Positions 23,167-30,477 of a DNA stretch of 38,324 bases are shown here, one piece after another. Source of the stretch: a virus; the IMG/VR virus record IMGVR_UViG_3300042538_000004, positions 1 to 38,324 of that record; one strand, given 5' to 3'. The notes under the pieces were generated by a model that was given only the letters and a program-made list of their open reading frames with translations, was not told the DNA's origin and did no database searches. Numbering within the stretch: the first letter of the stretch is position 1; every line of letters starts with the position of its first letter. The position numbers and the translations under genes were made by a program.

Positions 23167-24014
23167 TGGCCGACTACGCCGCCCATAGCGCCACTGGCGA
23201 ATGCAGCGAGCCGCTGTGGGCTGCCCTTAAGGCGGCGGCGGCGCCGGCGTCGATCGACGAGCTGCACGGCGCCAGCCGCGCCCATCCGCAGGCAATTCGC
23301 ACCCGGCTGCGCCGCTGGGCGCAGTGCGGCTTCGTCACCATCGAGGAAGGCCTGCCGCCTCGCTATCAGATCGCCGCTGACGCCGCTCACCTGGTCGAGC
23401 CGCCCTATCCTGGCGAGATCGCCGGCGCCGCCTGGTCCGCGCTCCGCCGGATCGGCCGGCCGGCAACCTTCGACGAGCTGCTCGCCGCCACCGGCGCCGC
23501 CGATCGCGCGCTCTACTGCCGCCTCTGGCGCTGGGCCGAGCAGGGCTTCCTGCGGGTCCTGCCCGCGGAGCCGCGCCGCTTCTCACTCACCCAGTCCGCG
23601 CCCGACGCGCCGGTTCCGCCGAAGGTCAACGATCGCGGCCAGGTCCTGCCGCCGCGCCGCAGCGCCCGCTCCCGGATCTGGAAGGTGATGCGCGTCCTCA
23701 AAACCTTCGACGTCCCGACGCTGATGATAGCGGCCGAGGTCAAGCGCCGCGCCTGCGACGACTTCCTCAACCTGCTCGTCCGAGCCGGTTACGTCCGGAT
23801 GAACGGCTACAACTTCAAGCGTCTCGGCAGCGGTGCCGTCCGCGACTGGTCGACCTACACCCTGCTCCGGAACACCGGACCGCGCCACCCCACCATCAGT
23901 GCCTATCGCGGCAAAGCCGAGCCTCAGCGCCTCACCGATCACAATACCGGCGCCTCAGTCGAGCTCGCCTTCCACGTGCCGCGCCAGCGCCGCGGAGGTA
24001 ACCATGATTGTTAA
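23166..24014 (+). CDS. protein with about three winged-helix segments
   Basis: A 282-aa protein starting at the ATG that overlaps the ATPase stop. I see three winged-helix-like units: residues about 20-75 (AHPQAIRTRLRRWAQCGFVT), 85-140 (TFDELLAATGAADRALYCRL) and 165-215 (VPTLMIAAEVKRRACDDFLN, LLVRAGYVRMNG). Each has the order helix, helix, recognition helix, wing. Such genes follow the transposition genes in several alphaproteobacterial Mu-like phages; the function is not known to me. DNA binding in replication or early regulation is the obvious inference. Confidence 0.65.
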   Translation: MADYAAHSATGECSEPLWAALKAAAAPASIDELHGASRAHPQAIRTRLRRWAQCGFVTIEEGLPPRYQIAADAAHLVEPPYPGEIAGAAWSALRRIGRPATFDELLAATGAADRALYCRLWRWAEQGFLRVLPAEPRRFSLTQSAPDAPVPPKVNDRGQVLPPRRSARSRIWKVMRVLKTFDVPTLMIAAEVKRRACDDFLNLLVRAGYVRMNGYNFKRLGSGAVRDWSTYTLLRNTGPRHPTISAYRGKAEPQRLTDHNTGASVELAFHVPRQRRGGNHDC

Positions 24015-24408
24015 CCACGCCTTCGCATCTGCGGCCACCAACGTCGCCAAGGCCGAGGCCGCCTGGGGCGCCACGATCCCCGGCTGGGTGCGGCTCCTGG
24101 CCAGCGCCAGCGATGCCGGTGGCCAGCGCCGCGTCGCCGAGCGCCTCGGCAAGTCGTCCGCGTATGTCAGCCGGCTGATCAACCGCTCCTACGGCGGCAG
24201 CTACGAGGAGGCGGAGACGCTCGTCCGCGCCGCCTACGGCAATGAGGACGTGGTCTGCCCGATCTGGGGCTCGATCCCGCTCGCCAGCTGCATCCGCAAT
24301 CGCCGCCGAAAGGGGCTGCCCCGCAACCAGGTCCACCACCTGCACGCGCGCCACTGCCCGGCCTGCCCGAACAACACCGACCGTCCGTCAGCGTCAGAGG
24401 AGGAGTGA
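24004..24408 (+). CDS. small DNA-binding protein (HTH-like) of the early operon
   Basis: A 134-aa protein. The ATG at 24004 is preceded by GGAGGT with four bases between, an excellent site, so the longer upstream frame is ignored. The segment ASDAGGQRRVAERLGKSSAY with VSRLINRSYGG looks like a helix-turn-helix. The C-terminal half contains four Cys/His candidates (VCPIWGS, SCIRN, LHARHCPACP), which may form a zinc site. Both units suggest DNA binding. It overlaps the previous gene by 11 bases and is the third in a chain of early genes. Confidence 0.65.
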   Translation: MIVNHAFASAATNVAKAEAAWGATIPGWVRLLASASDAGGQRRVAERLGKSSAYVSRLINRSYGGSYEEAETLVRAAYGNEDVVCPIWGSIPLASCIRNRRRKGLPRNQVHHLHARHCPACPNNTDRPSASEEE

Positions 24409-24669
24409 ATGAGCGTTTCTAGTCGATTGCAGTGCCTGATCAGCCGGATTGCAACCACCGGCGGAATTGACCGCGACGAGCTGCTCGACGAGCTCGCCGG
24501 CATCCGCGACCACGCCACACAGGCGGACCTCCGCGCCACCCGCGACCGCATGTGCTTCGCCGAGCTGATTGACGGGATCGAGAGCAAAGTCCTCGACCAG
24601 CAGGGGTTGGTTGATCGCGCCCGCCGCCGCCACTCCCGCACGGCTTCCAAGCTGCAGGCGGTCGGCTGA
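24409..24669 (+). CDS. small helical early protein
   Basis: An 86-aa all-helical charged protein (ATTGGIDRDELLDELAGIRD, GLVDRARRRHSRTASKL). A GGAGGAG ribosome site precedes the ATG, which lies directly after the previous stop. The family is not recognised. It may act as a small adaptor or anti-host factor of the early region. Confidence 0.6.
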   Translation: MSVSSRLQCLISRIATTGGIDRDELLDELAGIRDHATQADLRATRDRMCFAELIDGIESKVLDQQGLVDRARRRHSRTASKLQAVG

Positions 24670-24983
24670 TGGAACCGGGCACCTATCTTCGCCTCCGGCG
24701 CGAAGCGGCCGGCGTGGCGATCGCAGACGTCGCCGAACTTCAGGAGAGCCTGGAGGACATCGAGACGGGCGGCGCTCCGATCACCGTCCACGATGCCACC
24801 CGGCTGCGCGAGCTGTTCCCGTTCGACCCAGACGTCCTGGCCGCGCTCTGCAGGGGCCAGGAGGAGCCGATCTGCCGGGTCTGTGGCTGCAGCCAATATG
24901 ATCCCTGCGCAGAGGGCCTGACCCACTGTGCCTGGGCTGAGGATGACCTCTGCACCGCCTGCCGCATCCCGGTGCCGGCATGA
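24669..24983 (+). CDS. HTH protein with a Cys-rich zinc tail
   Basis: A 104-aa protein. The first half (EPGTYLRLRREAAGVAIADV and SLEDIETGGAPITVHDATRL) has the style of an XRE helix-turn-helix. The second half has CRVCGCSQYDPC followed by HCAWAEDDLCTAC, at least six Cys and one His, a likely zinc-binding module. This pairing is common in sphingomonad phages. Transcription or replication control is likely; the target is unknown. The start overlaps the previous stop (TGATG). Confidence 0.65.
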   Translation: MEPGTYLRLRREAAGVAIADVAELQESLEDIETGGAPITVHDATRLRELFPFDPDVLAALCRGQEEPICRVCGCSQYDPCAEGLTHCAWAEDDLCTACRIPVPA

Positions 24984-25198
24984 TTGACGGTCCGCCCATC
25001 CACCTCAGCGCCGACGACATGGTCGACGAGCCGCAGCCCCGCGGCCTGGCCGTCCTCTATCGCCGCGACGTCGCGACCTACTGCCCCGGCTGCGGTCGCT
25101 CCAACTGGCTCGTTGGCCGCACCTCGGCCGAGTGCGCCTTCTGCTCCACCGCCATCCCGATCCACCCCGCGGCCGCCCGGCCGCCTGTGAAAGCGTAG
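24980..25198 (+). CDS. small zinc-ribbon protein
   Basis: A 72-aa protein with CPGCG near residue 35 and CAFCS near residue 52, a four-cysteine zinc ribbon. The ATG overlaps the previous stop (ATGA). It sits between another Cys-rich protein and Gam, so it belongs to the early operon. It may bind RNA, DNA or a host protein; no function can be assigned. Confidence 0.6.
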   Translation: MIDGPPIHLSADDMVDEPQPRGLAVLYRRDVATYCPGCGRSNWLVGRTSAECAFCSTAIPIHPAAARPPVKA

Positions 25199-25209
25199 AA
25201 AGGAAGTCC

Positions 25210-25875
25210 ATGGGCGCCACCCGCCGCAAGGCCGTTCGCCAGCAAGCCCCGCAAACCCTCGAGGAGGCGATCGGGGAGCTCGCCGAATATGCCGACATCC
25301 TCACCGGCATCGAGGAGCTCGAGGCCGACGCCGTCGCGTCGATCGCCGCGATCAAGGCCGAGCGCGACCGCATGGTCGCGCCGCTCGAGCAGCGCCTGAA
25401 GGAGATCTTCCTTCGGCTTCGCGCCTGGTGGGCCGTCGCCGGAGCCGAGCTGACTGAGGGCAAGCGCAAGAGCCACGAGCTCGCCGGCTGCGTCCTCGGG
25501 GAGCGCACCACGCCGCCGAGCCTCAAGATGCCGGCCAAGGCAGAAGAGGCGGCACTGCTCCTGGTCAACGTCGGCCTGGCCGAGCTCTGCCGACACAAGG
25601 TCGAGGTCGATAAGCCGGCGGTGCTGAAGACGCTCGCCCGATGGGAAGAGCTCCAGGAGAAGGCCAACCTTGCGAGTGTCAGCGGCCCGGAGGCTTGGCG
25701 CCACCTCATCGATACTGTGGACGATGAGGAGCTGATCGCTCTCGCCAAGCAGATCCTGCCGATCGTGACGCTTAGGGATCTCGGCTTCACCGCCGTCCAG
25801 AAGGAGGAGTTCTTCATCGACCGCGCCGGGGAGAAACCTGCGGCCGTGGAAATCGTCCAAGAGGCGGCGGAATGA
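25210..25875 (+). CDS. gam: host-nuclease inhibitor Gam
   Basis: A 221-aa protein. I choose the ATG at 25210 (MGATRRKAVRQQ) because AAGGAAG precedes it at the right distance; the open frame extends further back into the upstream gene. The region LEEAIGELAEYADILTGIEE through KAERDRMVAPLEQRLKEIFL, a long coiled coil, followed by LRAWWAVAGAELTEGKRKSH, is the Mu Gam family (PF07352). Gam is a Ku-like dimer that binds double-strand DNA ends and blocks exonucleases, which protects the infecting linear phage DNA. Confidence 0.92.
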   Translation: MGATRRKAVRQQAPQTLEEAIGELAEYADILTGIEELEADAVASIAAIKAERDRMVAPLEQRLKEIFLRLRAWWAVAGAELTEGKRKSHELAGCVLGERTTPPSLKMPAKAEEAALLLVNVGLAELCRHKVEVDKPAVLKTLARWEELQEKANLASVSGPEAWRHLIDTVDDEELIALAKQILPIVTLRDLGFTAVQKEEFFIDRAGEKPAAVEIVQEAAE

Positions 25876-26150
25876 GCGGGCAGATCGTCACGGCGATCGC
25901 TGGCCTCACTTGCCTGGTGATCGAGCCGCGCCCGATCGCCGGCGAGGACGACAAGTTCGGCGTCGGCGTCAGCGCCACCGAAGTCGACGGCAAGCCTGTG
26001 GCCACCATCTCCATCCGGCACAAGGACGGCCGGATGCTGCTCGCCGTGCTGCCTCCCGCCCTCCTCGGTCAGTTTGCGGAGATGGTCTCGATGACCTCGA
26101 AGAACATGCCGATGCTTGATGACCGGGCGTCGCCGCCGGAGTTCCAATGA
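25872..26150 (+). CDS. small hypothetical early protein
   Basis: A 92-aa soluble beta/alpha protein (VTAIAGLTCLVIEPRPIAGE, KPVATISIRHKDGRMLLAVL). Family not recognised. The ATG overlaps the Gam stop. The position between Gam and the small basic gene suggests a host-takeover function, not demonstrable here. Confidence 0.6.
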   Translation: MSGQIVTAIAGLTCLVIEPRPIAGEDDKFGVGVSATEVDGKPVATISIRHKDGRMLLAVLPPALLGQFAEMVSMTSKNMPMLDDRASPPEFQ

Positions 26151-26342
26151 GTGCCTCGCTCGCGCGCCCCGATCGCGCTGCGCAGACTTCGCCGGCACCG
26201 GCAGGCGATGGAGCTGGCCATGGCGGAGCAGCTGCCCCTCCAGGAGGCGCGCTGGCGCCTGTTCCACCGCGGCTCCTTCGCCACCTCGCCGGACTCAAGC
26301 GAGCCGGAGCTTCCGCCCGAGCCCTACTGGAAGAGCCTGTGA
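26151..26342 (+). CDS. small basic protein, short frame chosen over a longer one
   Basis: A 63-aa protein with a GTG start directly after the previous stop. The other frame from ATG 26147 would run to 26755 (202 aa), but over 26147-26338 its third codon positions are often A or T, whereas this frame is almost wholly G/C-ending. This frame also reads as a sensible basic helix (RRLRRHRQAMELAMAEQLPL). Its TGA overlaps the GTG of the next gene (GTGA). Function unknown. Confidence 0.6.
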   Translation: MPRSRAPIALRRLRRHRQAMELAMAEQLPLQEARWRLFHRGSFATSPDSSEPELPPEPYWKSL

Positions 26343-26755
26343 CTTGTCCCGGCTGCGCCGCCCTCGAGGCCCGCATCCTCGACATCGAGGCGCGGCTCGC
26401 CGGCCTCACGCCGATCGAGCGCTCCCTTCTCACGAAGCCGACGATCGCGGCGATCGTCGCCGACGCCAGCACGATCCTGGGCTATCCGGCCGCGGACATT
26501 CTCGCTCGCGGACGCGTGAAGGAGCTTGGCGATGCGCGGCGCGCCGTCGCCTGGGCTGCTCGCCACGGCACTCGCTATCCGCTCGCTCGCATCGGCGAGG
26601 CCCTCGGCGATCGCGACCACACCACCATTCGCGCGCTCGTCGCCTGCGCCGATCGCCGCCGCCGCGAGGACGGCCCGTTCAAGCTGCTCAGCGATCTACT
26701 GCTCAACAACGCCCGCGATCGCCGCTCGGCCGAATTAATCGGGATCAGTCGATGA
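26339..26755 (+). CDS. DnaA domain-IV-like protein
   Basis: A 138-aa protein. GGAAG lies five bases before the GTG at 26339, which overlaps the previous stop. After a CPGC start and a coiled segment (ALEARILDIEARLAGLTPIE), residues about 50-115 match the DnaA C-terminal DNA-binding domain: ADILARGRVKELGDARRAVA, then YPLARIGEALGDRDHTTIRA. The GDRDHTT motif is the DnaA signature that reads GGRDHTT in the bacterial protein and contacts DnaA-box DNA. The ATPase domains are absent. It could recruit or block host initiation, or bind boxes in phage DNA. Confidence 0.75.
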   Translation: MTCPGCAALEARILDIEARLAGLTPIERSLLTKPTIAAIVADASTILGYPAADILARGRVKELGDARRAVAWAARHGTRYPLARIGEALGDRDHTTIRALVACADRRRREDGPFKLLSDLLLNNARDRRSAELIGISR

Positions 26756-27024
26756 CGCCGGAGCAGAAGCAGACCTTCGAAGCCGTGAAGGGGTTCATCC
26801 AGGAGCGCGGCTTCTCGCCGAGCTTCACCGAGATTGGCGAGCTGCTGGGCGGGAAGGCTAAGTCCGCCGTGAAGCGACGGGTAGACGGCCTGGTCGCCCT
26901 CGGCCTCATCCGCACCCGTCCCGGCCGCAACCGCTCGATTGAGCTGGTGGAACATGACCTCGCCCGAGTGCCGACATCGGCGCTCTGGGCCGAGCTCGAG
27001 CGCCGCGGAGCTGCCCATGGCTAA
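26752..27024 (+). CDS. LexA-DNA-binding-domain-like protein
   Basis: A 90-aa protein with the layout of a LexA N-terminal winged helix: TPEQKQTFEAVKGFIQERGF, SPSFTEIGELLGGKAKSAVK and RRVDGLVALGLIRTRPGRNR. No peptidase domain follows. The match is to PF01726 by pattern. Such a lone domain could bind SOS boxes and compete with host LexA or regulate phage promoters. The ATG overlaps the previous stop. Confidence 0.7.
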   Translation: MTPEQKQTFEAVKGFIQERGFSPSFTEIGELLGGKAKSAVKRRVDGLVALGLIRTRPGRNRSIELVEHDLARVPTSALWAELERRGAAHG

Positions 27025-27730
27025 GGCCTTCGGCGCCACCGCCGCCCGCGCCATCCGCACTGCCAGCGGCAAGGCCGACAGTCGGTCGAAGATGATCGGC
27101 GCCGTCCGCATGGCCGCGAAGCGCGTCGGCATGAACGACGACGATCGCCGCGCCCTGCAGCAGGAGCTCACTGGCAAGATCTCGCTCGGCGACATGTCGC
27201 TCGCCGAGATCGGCCAAGTGCTCGACCGCCTCAACAAGGACTGGAAAGGGCCGATGGGCCACCGCGCCCACGCCGGCAAGATCCGCGCGCTGTGGTGGAC
27301 CCTCTACTGGCTGGGCGCGATCGAGGATCCCGCCGATCGGCCGCTCGACGCCTTCGTGAAGCGCCAGGCCGGCGTTTCCTCCCTGCGCTTCCTCGACAGC
27401 CGCAAGGCCCACAGCGTCATTGAGGCGCTGAAGGCCTGGGCAGCGCGCGAGGGCGTCTCCTGGCCAGGTCCGGAGCGCTTGGCCGAGGTCACCGTCACTC
27501 AGCCTGGTGTCGATGCCGGGAAGCTCGATCGCCACGCCGTCCTGGCAGCGATCGGCGTGAAGCTGCGCGACGTCGGCGCCCTCAACAGCAGCCACCTCAG
27601 CTACTGCGAGAAGGCCCTCGGCCTCGGCTGCAACCACTGGAGCTGGACGCCGCACGAGCTCGACGCGGCGATCAAGCTTCTCGGCAAGCGGCTTCGTCAC
27701 GTCACCGGTCGGAAGGATGCTGCGCGATGA
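27017..27730 (+). CDS. gemA: GemA/Gp16-like regulatory protein
   Basis: A 237-aa protein starting at the ATG at 27017 (MAKAFGATAARAIR), which overlaps the previous gene by eight bases. The segments MAAKRVGMNDDDRRALQQEL, GDMSLAEIGQVLDRLNKDWK and GKIRALWWTLYWLGAIEDPA match the Mu GemA (Gp16) family (PF06252). In Mu GemA affects host gene expression and DNA topology. The C-terminal quarter (CEKALGLGCNHWSWTPHELD) looks like a helical add-on. Confidence 0.88.
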   Translation: MAKAFGATAARAIRTASGKADSRSKMIGAVRMAAKRVGMNDDDRRALQQELTGKISLGDMSLAEIGQVLDRLNKDWKGPMGHRAHAGKIRALWWTLYWLGAIEDPADRPLDAFVKRQAGVSSLRFLDSRKAHSVIEALKAWAAREGVSWPGPERLAEVTVTQPGVDAGKLDRHAVLAAIGVKLRDVGALNSSHLSYCEKALGLGCNHWSWTPHELDAAIKLLGKRLRHVTGRKDAAR

Positions 27731-28215
27731 GCAGCATCGGGCACAACTTCCCGCCTCCCGATCAGCTGCCGATCCCCCAAGACGTCCGGCCGGACCGATT
27801 CTGGACCGAGCAGATGCTCGAGATGGCCGAGCATATCGGCGCCTATTGCACCCTGCTGATCGTCGACCGTTATGGCGGCGAGCAGCTCTACATCCCGGTC
27901 GACCCATCGAAGAGCAAGCTTAGGGACCTCATCGGCGCCGAAGCGGCCGCTACGATGAGCCACGTCTACGGCCGTGAGGTGCTGCAGATCCCGACGGCCA
28001 AGCATGCGCTCGCCCGAGCCCGCCGGCAGGCCATCATTGCGTCCGTCAAAGCGGGTGATATGAGTGGCGGCGACGCGGCGCGGATCCTCCGCACCTCGCG
28101 CTCCTATCTGGCCTTCCTCGTCAACCAGTCTGACGAGGCCGCCGAGGGCGAGGATCGCCGGCCATCGCGCGGCCACCCTGGCCAGCTCCACCTCTTCGGC
28201 GACGAAGACGGCTGA
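27727..28215 (+). CDS. mor: Mor-like middle/late transcription activator
   Basis: A 162-aa protein. The middle has AEHIGAYCTLLIVDRYGGEQ with LYIPVDPSKSKLRDLIGAEA, the dimerisation part of the Mor/C family (PF08765). It is followed by the helix-turn-helix AGDMSGGDAARILRTSRSYL. The disordered tail holds basic and acidic residues. Mor activates the middle promoter and its relative C the late promoters of Mu; only one such gene is seen here, so it may do both. The gene after it begins past an 81-base gap that probably holds a promoter. Confidence 0.75.
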   Translation: MSSIGHNFPPPDQLPIPQDVRPDRFWTEQMLEMAEHIGAYCTLLIVDRYGGEQLYIPVDPSKSKLRDLIGAEAAATMSHVYGREVLQIPTAKHALARARRQAIIASVKAGDMSGGDAARILRTSRSYLAFLVNQSDEAAEGEDRRPSRGHPGQLHLFGDEDG

Positions 28216-28296
28216 CCTTCCGCCGACGCAAGCACATCGCAGCCGCCCGCAACCGCCATGAAAGCCCTGTTTCCATGAGCTTGAAGGGTGCGTGTC

Positions 28297-28656
28297 GTGA
28301 GCTGGCTTCTAGAGCTGATACGTACCCTCTGGCCCGTTGCCATCGTCGTGATGCCGCTGGTCACCGGCGCCGGCTTCCTCTGGCTCAAGACCCAATTCCC
28401 CTCAAAGACGGACTTCGACACGATCCAGCAGAGGCTGGCCGAGGGATCCCGCAAGCTCTCTGACCTCGATAAGCGCGTCGCCCTGGTCGAGGACGACTGC
28501 GAGAGTTCTCCCTCGAAGCAGGATCTGAGCAACCTCTACGCCGCGCTCGCCGGCCGGACTTCGGGCGTCGAGACGGCGCTGCGCGGCCTCGAGAAGGCGC
28601 TCAACACCCAGAACGACTACGTCCACACCCTCATCGAGAAGGCGATCAAGGGATGA
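28297..28656 (+). CDS. DUF2730-like membrane-anchored protein
   Basis: About 119 aa from the GTG at 28297 (or 122 aa from the GTG at 28288, which has no room for a ribosome site). An N-terminal membrane helix (LLELIRTLWPVAIVVMPLVT) leads to a coiled coil (RKLSDLDKRVALVEDDCESS and LSNLYAALAGRTSGVETALR). This layout matches DUF2730 (PF10805), a small protein found next to the lysis and terminase region of Mu-like phages. It may be a lysis accessory. It starts the later rightward operon. Confidence 0.65.
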   Translation: MSWLLELIRTLWPVAIVVMPLVTGAGFLWLKTQFPSKTDFDTIQQRLAEGSRKLSDLDKRVALVEDDCESSPSKQDLSNLYAALAGRTSGVETALRGLEKALNTQNDYVHTLIEKAIKG

Positions 28657-28946
28657 TCGCCTCAGTCATCCTCCCGGTCGTCCGCCGCGCCATCATCGAC
28701 CTGCTCTTCGACATCGGCGGCGAGCAGAATGACGACGTCCTCACCCAGCTGCTCAACGGGCTCGGCCACCGCGTCGCGCGTCGCGACGTCGCCGAGCAAC
28801 TCGCCTGGCTGGCGAATGAGGCCAAGCTGATCCGGCTTGAGGATCTCGGCCCCTACAAGGTTGCTCGGATCCTCGCCGACGGCCGCGACGTCGCCGAGGG
28901 GCGGCTCCTGGTCGAGGGCATCTACCGCTTCAAGACGGGCGACTGA
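28653..28946 (+). CDS. winged-helix protein of the Mu-like late region
   Basis: A 97-aa protein whose pattern VVRRAIIDLLFDIGGEQNDD, LLNGLGHRVARRDVAEQLAW and RDVAEGRLLVEGIYRF is that of the small winged-helix protein (VpaChn25_0724 family in my memory) next to DUF3486 in Mu-like phages. It starts with ATG overlapping the previous stop. It is probably a DNA-binding partner of the packaging genes. The wing is formed by LIRLEDLGPYKVARILADG. Confidence 0.65.
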   Translation: MIASVILPVVRRAIIDLLFDIGGEQNDDVLTQLLNGLGHRVARRDVAEQLAWLANEAKLIRLEDLGPYKVARILADGRDVAEGRLLVEGIYRFKTGD

Positions 28947-28948
28947 GC

Positions 28949-29512
28949 ATGGCGCAACGCTCGTCCATCGACCGCCTGCCCCCTGAGGTGCGGGAGCGGG
29001 TCGACGCCGCCATCAAGAACGGCGCCACGATCGACGAGATCGTCGGCGTCCTGCTCGACCTGCACGACGCGGGCGAGCTGTCCGAGCCCGTCTCCCGCTC
29101 CGCCGTCGGCCGCTACTCGAAGAACTACCGGCAGCTCGCCGAGCGGCAGCGCGAGCTGCAGTCGGTTGCCAAGGCCTTCGGCCAGGAGTTCGGCCAGGAG
29201 GGGGACAATCAGGGGCGGCTGATGAACCAGCTGCTCACCAGCCTGATCACGCGCGTCACCATGCCGGTGGTCACCGGCGACGACGAGGATCTTCCCGACT
29301 TCAAGGATCTCCATTTCCTCGCCCGCGCGGTGAAGGACGCCGCCTCCGCCGCCAAGACCGACGTCGATCGCGAGGCAAAGGTCCGCGACGAGACCTTCAA
29401 GCGCGCCAAGCAGGCCGCGGCCGAGGCCGCCGCCATCAGCGCCAGGGGCGCCGGCGCCTCCGAGGAAACCATCCGCACTGTCCGTGCTGCAATCCTGGGG
29501 ATCGAGCCATGA
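28949..29512 (+). CDS. DUF3486, probable small terminase subunit (Mu gp27)
   Basis: A 187-aa protein. It begins SSIDRLPPEVRERVDAAIKN, then ATIDEIVGVLLDLHDAGELS with SRSAVGRYSKNYRQLAERQR, matching DUF3486 (Mu gp27). The N-terminus is a helix-turn-helix that binds DNA ends and the rest is helical, ending in an Ala-rich coil. It sits three genes before the large terminase, the expected position for the small subunit, which recognises the packaging site at the phage left end. Confidence 0.8.
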   Translation: MAQRSSIDRLPPEVRERVDAAIKNGATIDEIVGVLLDLHDAGELSEPVSRSAVGRYSKNYRQLAERQRELQSVAKAFGQEFGQEGDNQGRLMNQLLTSLITRVTMPVVTGDDEDLPDFKDLHFLARAVKDAASAAKTDVDREAKVRDETFKRAKQAAAEAAAISARGAGASEETIRTVRAAILGIEP

Positions 29513-30477
29513 ACCAGCTTACCGCTCAGCAGCGGTCGTTTTACGAATGCCTCCTCGCCAACCGTGCCCGCGGCATGGCCATCGCGCGCAGCACGCGCCT
29601 ACCCTCGCAGATGAGCCGGGTGGTCAACAACCTGCGCCGGCTCGGCCTGGTAGAGCCGGAGACCTACCGTCCAATCGCGCTTCCAGCGCCGATCGCCGCC
29701 GTAGAGGCCCGGAAAGCGCCCGTAGAAGGCAAGGCCGCCCAGCCTAAGGGTCTGTGGCCAGCCGACCGCTGCGAGCGCTTCCTGGGCGAGCTGGCGCGGA
29801 CTGGCGAAGTGAATGCAGCCGTGCGGGCGCTCGGCCTCACCGGCAAAGCTGGTCTTTATGGGATGCGGAAGGCCTCGCCGGCCTTCGCCGCCCGCTGGGA
29901 CGCAGCCCTGGCGCGCTTCGCAGCAGGGGAGGTGGCGGACACCGCGAGCCGCCCTTTCGCCTCCAGTGACGGACTGGCGGAAGCACGACGGCCGAGCGAT
30001 GCCGGTTCCGCCGGAAACGATGGTGCGGATCCGCTACCGGAACAGGACCGAGAAGGGGCCGCTGCAGGCGAAGAGCCGGAACTGGCAGTGGTCGAAGCAG
30101 GCGCCGAGCGACTGGGACATCGTGAGCTGGGTGCTGGCGCCGAGCTCGAGCTGAAGCCGGAGACTGTCGCCGACCGCATCCGCCGGCTCGGTAAGGAGAT
30201 GAGCGGCGGCGCGCCTGCCATGCCCGCCAGCGCCCGCCTCAGCCTCGGCATAGCGACACCCACCACCCCGGTGCGGAGGGTCAGCTACATTGAGGGATAT
30301 ATCCAGCGCCTCGAGAAGGCGAAGGCCTACCTCAGGGGCCTCAGCTGCTCCGTCGTTCAAGCCTCGCGCGACGCGGTGATCCCGAGCTGGCATGTCTCCG
30401 GCTACACCGGCGCATTCTCCAACGAGCAGCTGATCCAGCTCGCCATCAGTCGCGGCATGGAACCGCTCGCGGCATGA
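29509..30477 (+). CDS. HTH protein with a suspect middle frame
   Basis: The continuous frame encodes 322 aa. Residues 1-145 have an N-terminal winged helix (MNQLTAQQRSFYECLLANRA) and a second HTH-like unit (RCERFLGELARTGEVNAAVR, GLTGKAGLYGMRKASPAFAA). Residues about 225-322 form another conserved-looking part (VSYIEGYIQRLEKAKAYLRG, PSWHVSGYTGAFSNEQLIQL). Between them (29950-30150) codon third positions lose their G/C bias and the sequence becomes Glu/Ala/Gly-rich, while another frame looks coding. The protein could be one chain with a low-complexity linker, two proteins, or carry a shift. Function unknown. Confidence 0.55.
   Translation: MNQLTAQQRSFYECLLANRARGMAIARSTRLPSQMSRVVNNLRRLGLVEPETYRPIALPAPIAAVEARKAPVEGKAAQPKGLWPADRCERFLGELARTGEVNAAVRALGLTGKAGLYGMRKASPAFAARWDAALARFAAGEVADTASRPFASSDGLAEARRPSDAGSAGNDGADPLPEQDREGAAAGEEPELAVVEAGAERLGHRELGAGAELELKPETVADRIRRLGKEMSGGAPAMPASARLSLGIATPTTPVRRVSYIEGYIQRLEKAKAYLRGLSCSVVQASRDAVIPSWHVSGYTGAFSNEQLIQLAISRGMEPLAA
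29966..30154 (+). CDS. small Trp-rich protein in an overlapping frame
   Basis: A 62-aa frame from the GTG at 29966 (VTDWRKHDGRAMPVPPETMV). It contains three spaced Trp residues in RNWQWSKQAPSDWDIVSWVL and nearly every codon ends in G or C. The style VPPETMVRIRYRN matches small phage proteins I have seen elsewhere. It overlaps the 322-aa frame completely, and no ribosome site was found. It may be a real overlapping gene, or a segment joined to the upstream gene by a frameshift. Its stop TGA touches the start of the third, conserved-looking part of the other frame. Confidence 0.45.
   Translation: MTDWRKHDGRAMPVPPETMVRIRYRNRTEKGPLQAKSRNWQWSKQAPSDWDIVSWVLAPSSS

Noticed and set aside
26147-26338. 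N-terminal extension of the DnaA-like protein from ATG 26147
   Set aside because: Codon third positions in this stretch favour the other frame, and a GTG with a good ribosome site starts the DnaA-like protein at 26339.
28216-28296. Mor-dependent promoter with the same dyad as at 17181
   Set aside because: I looked for TGCAA/TTGCA and a -10 box here and found none convincing; a promoter is likely from position but not visible.
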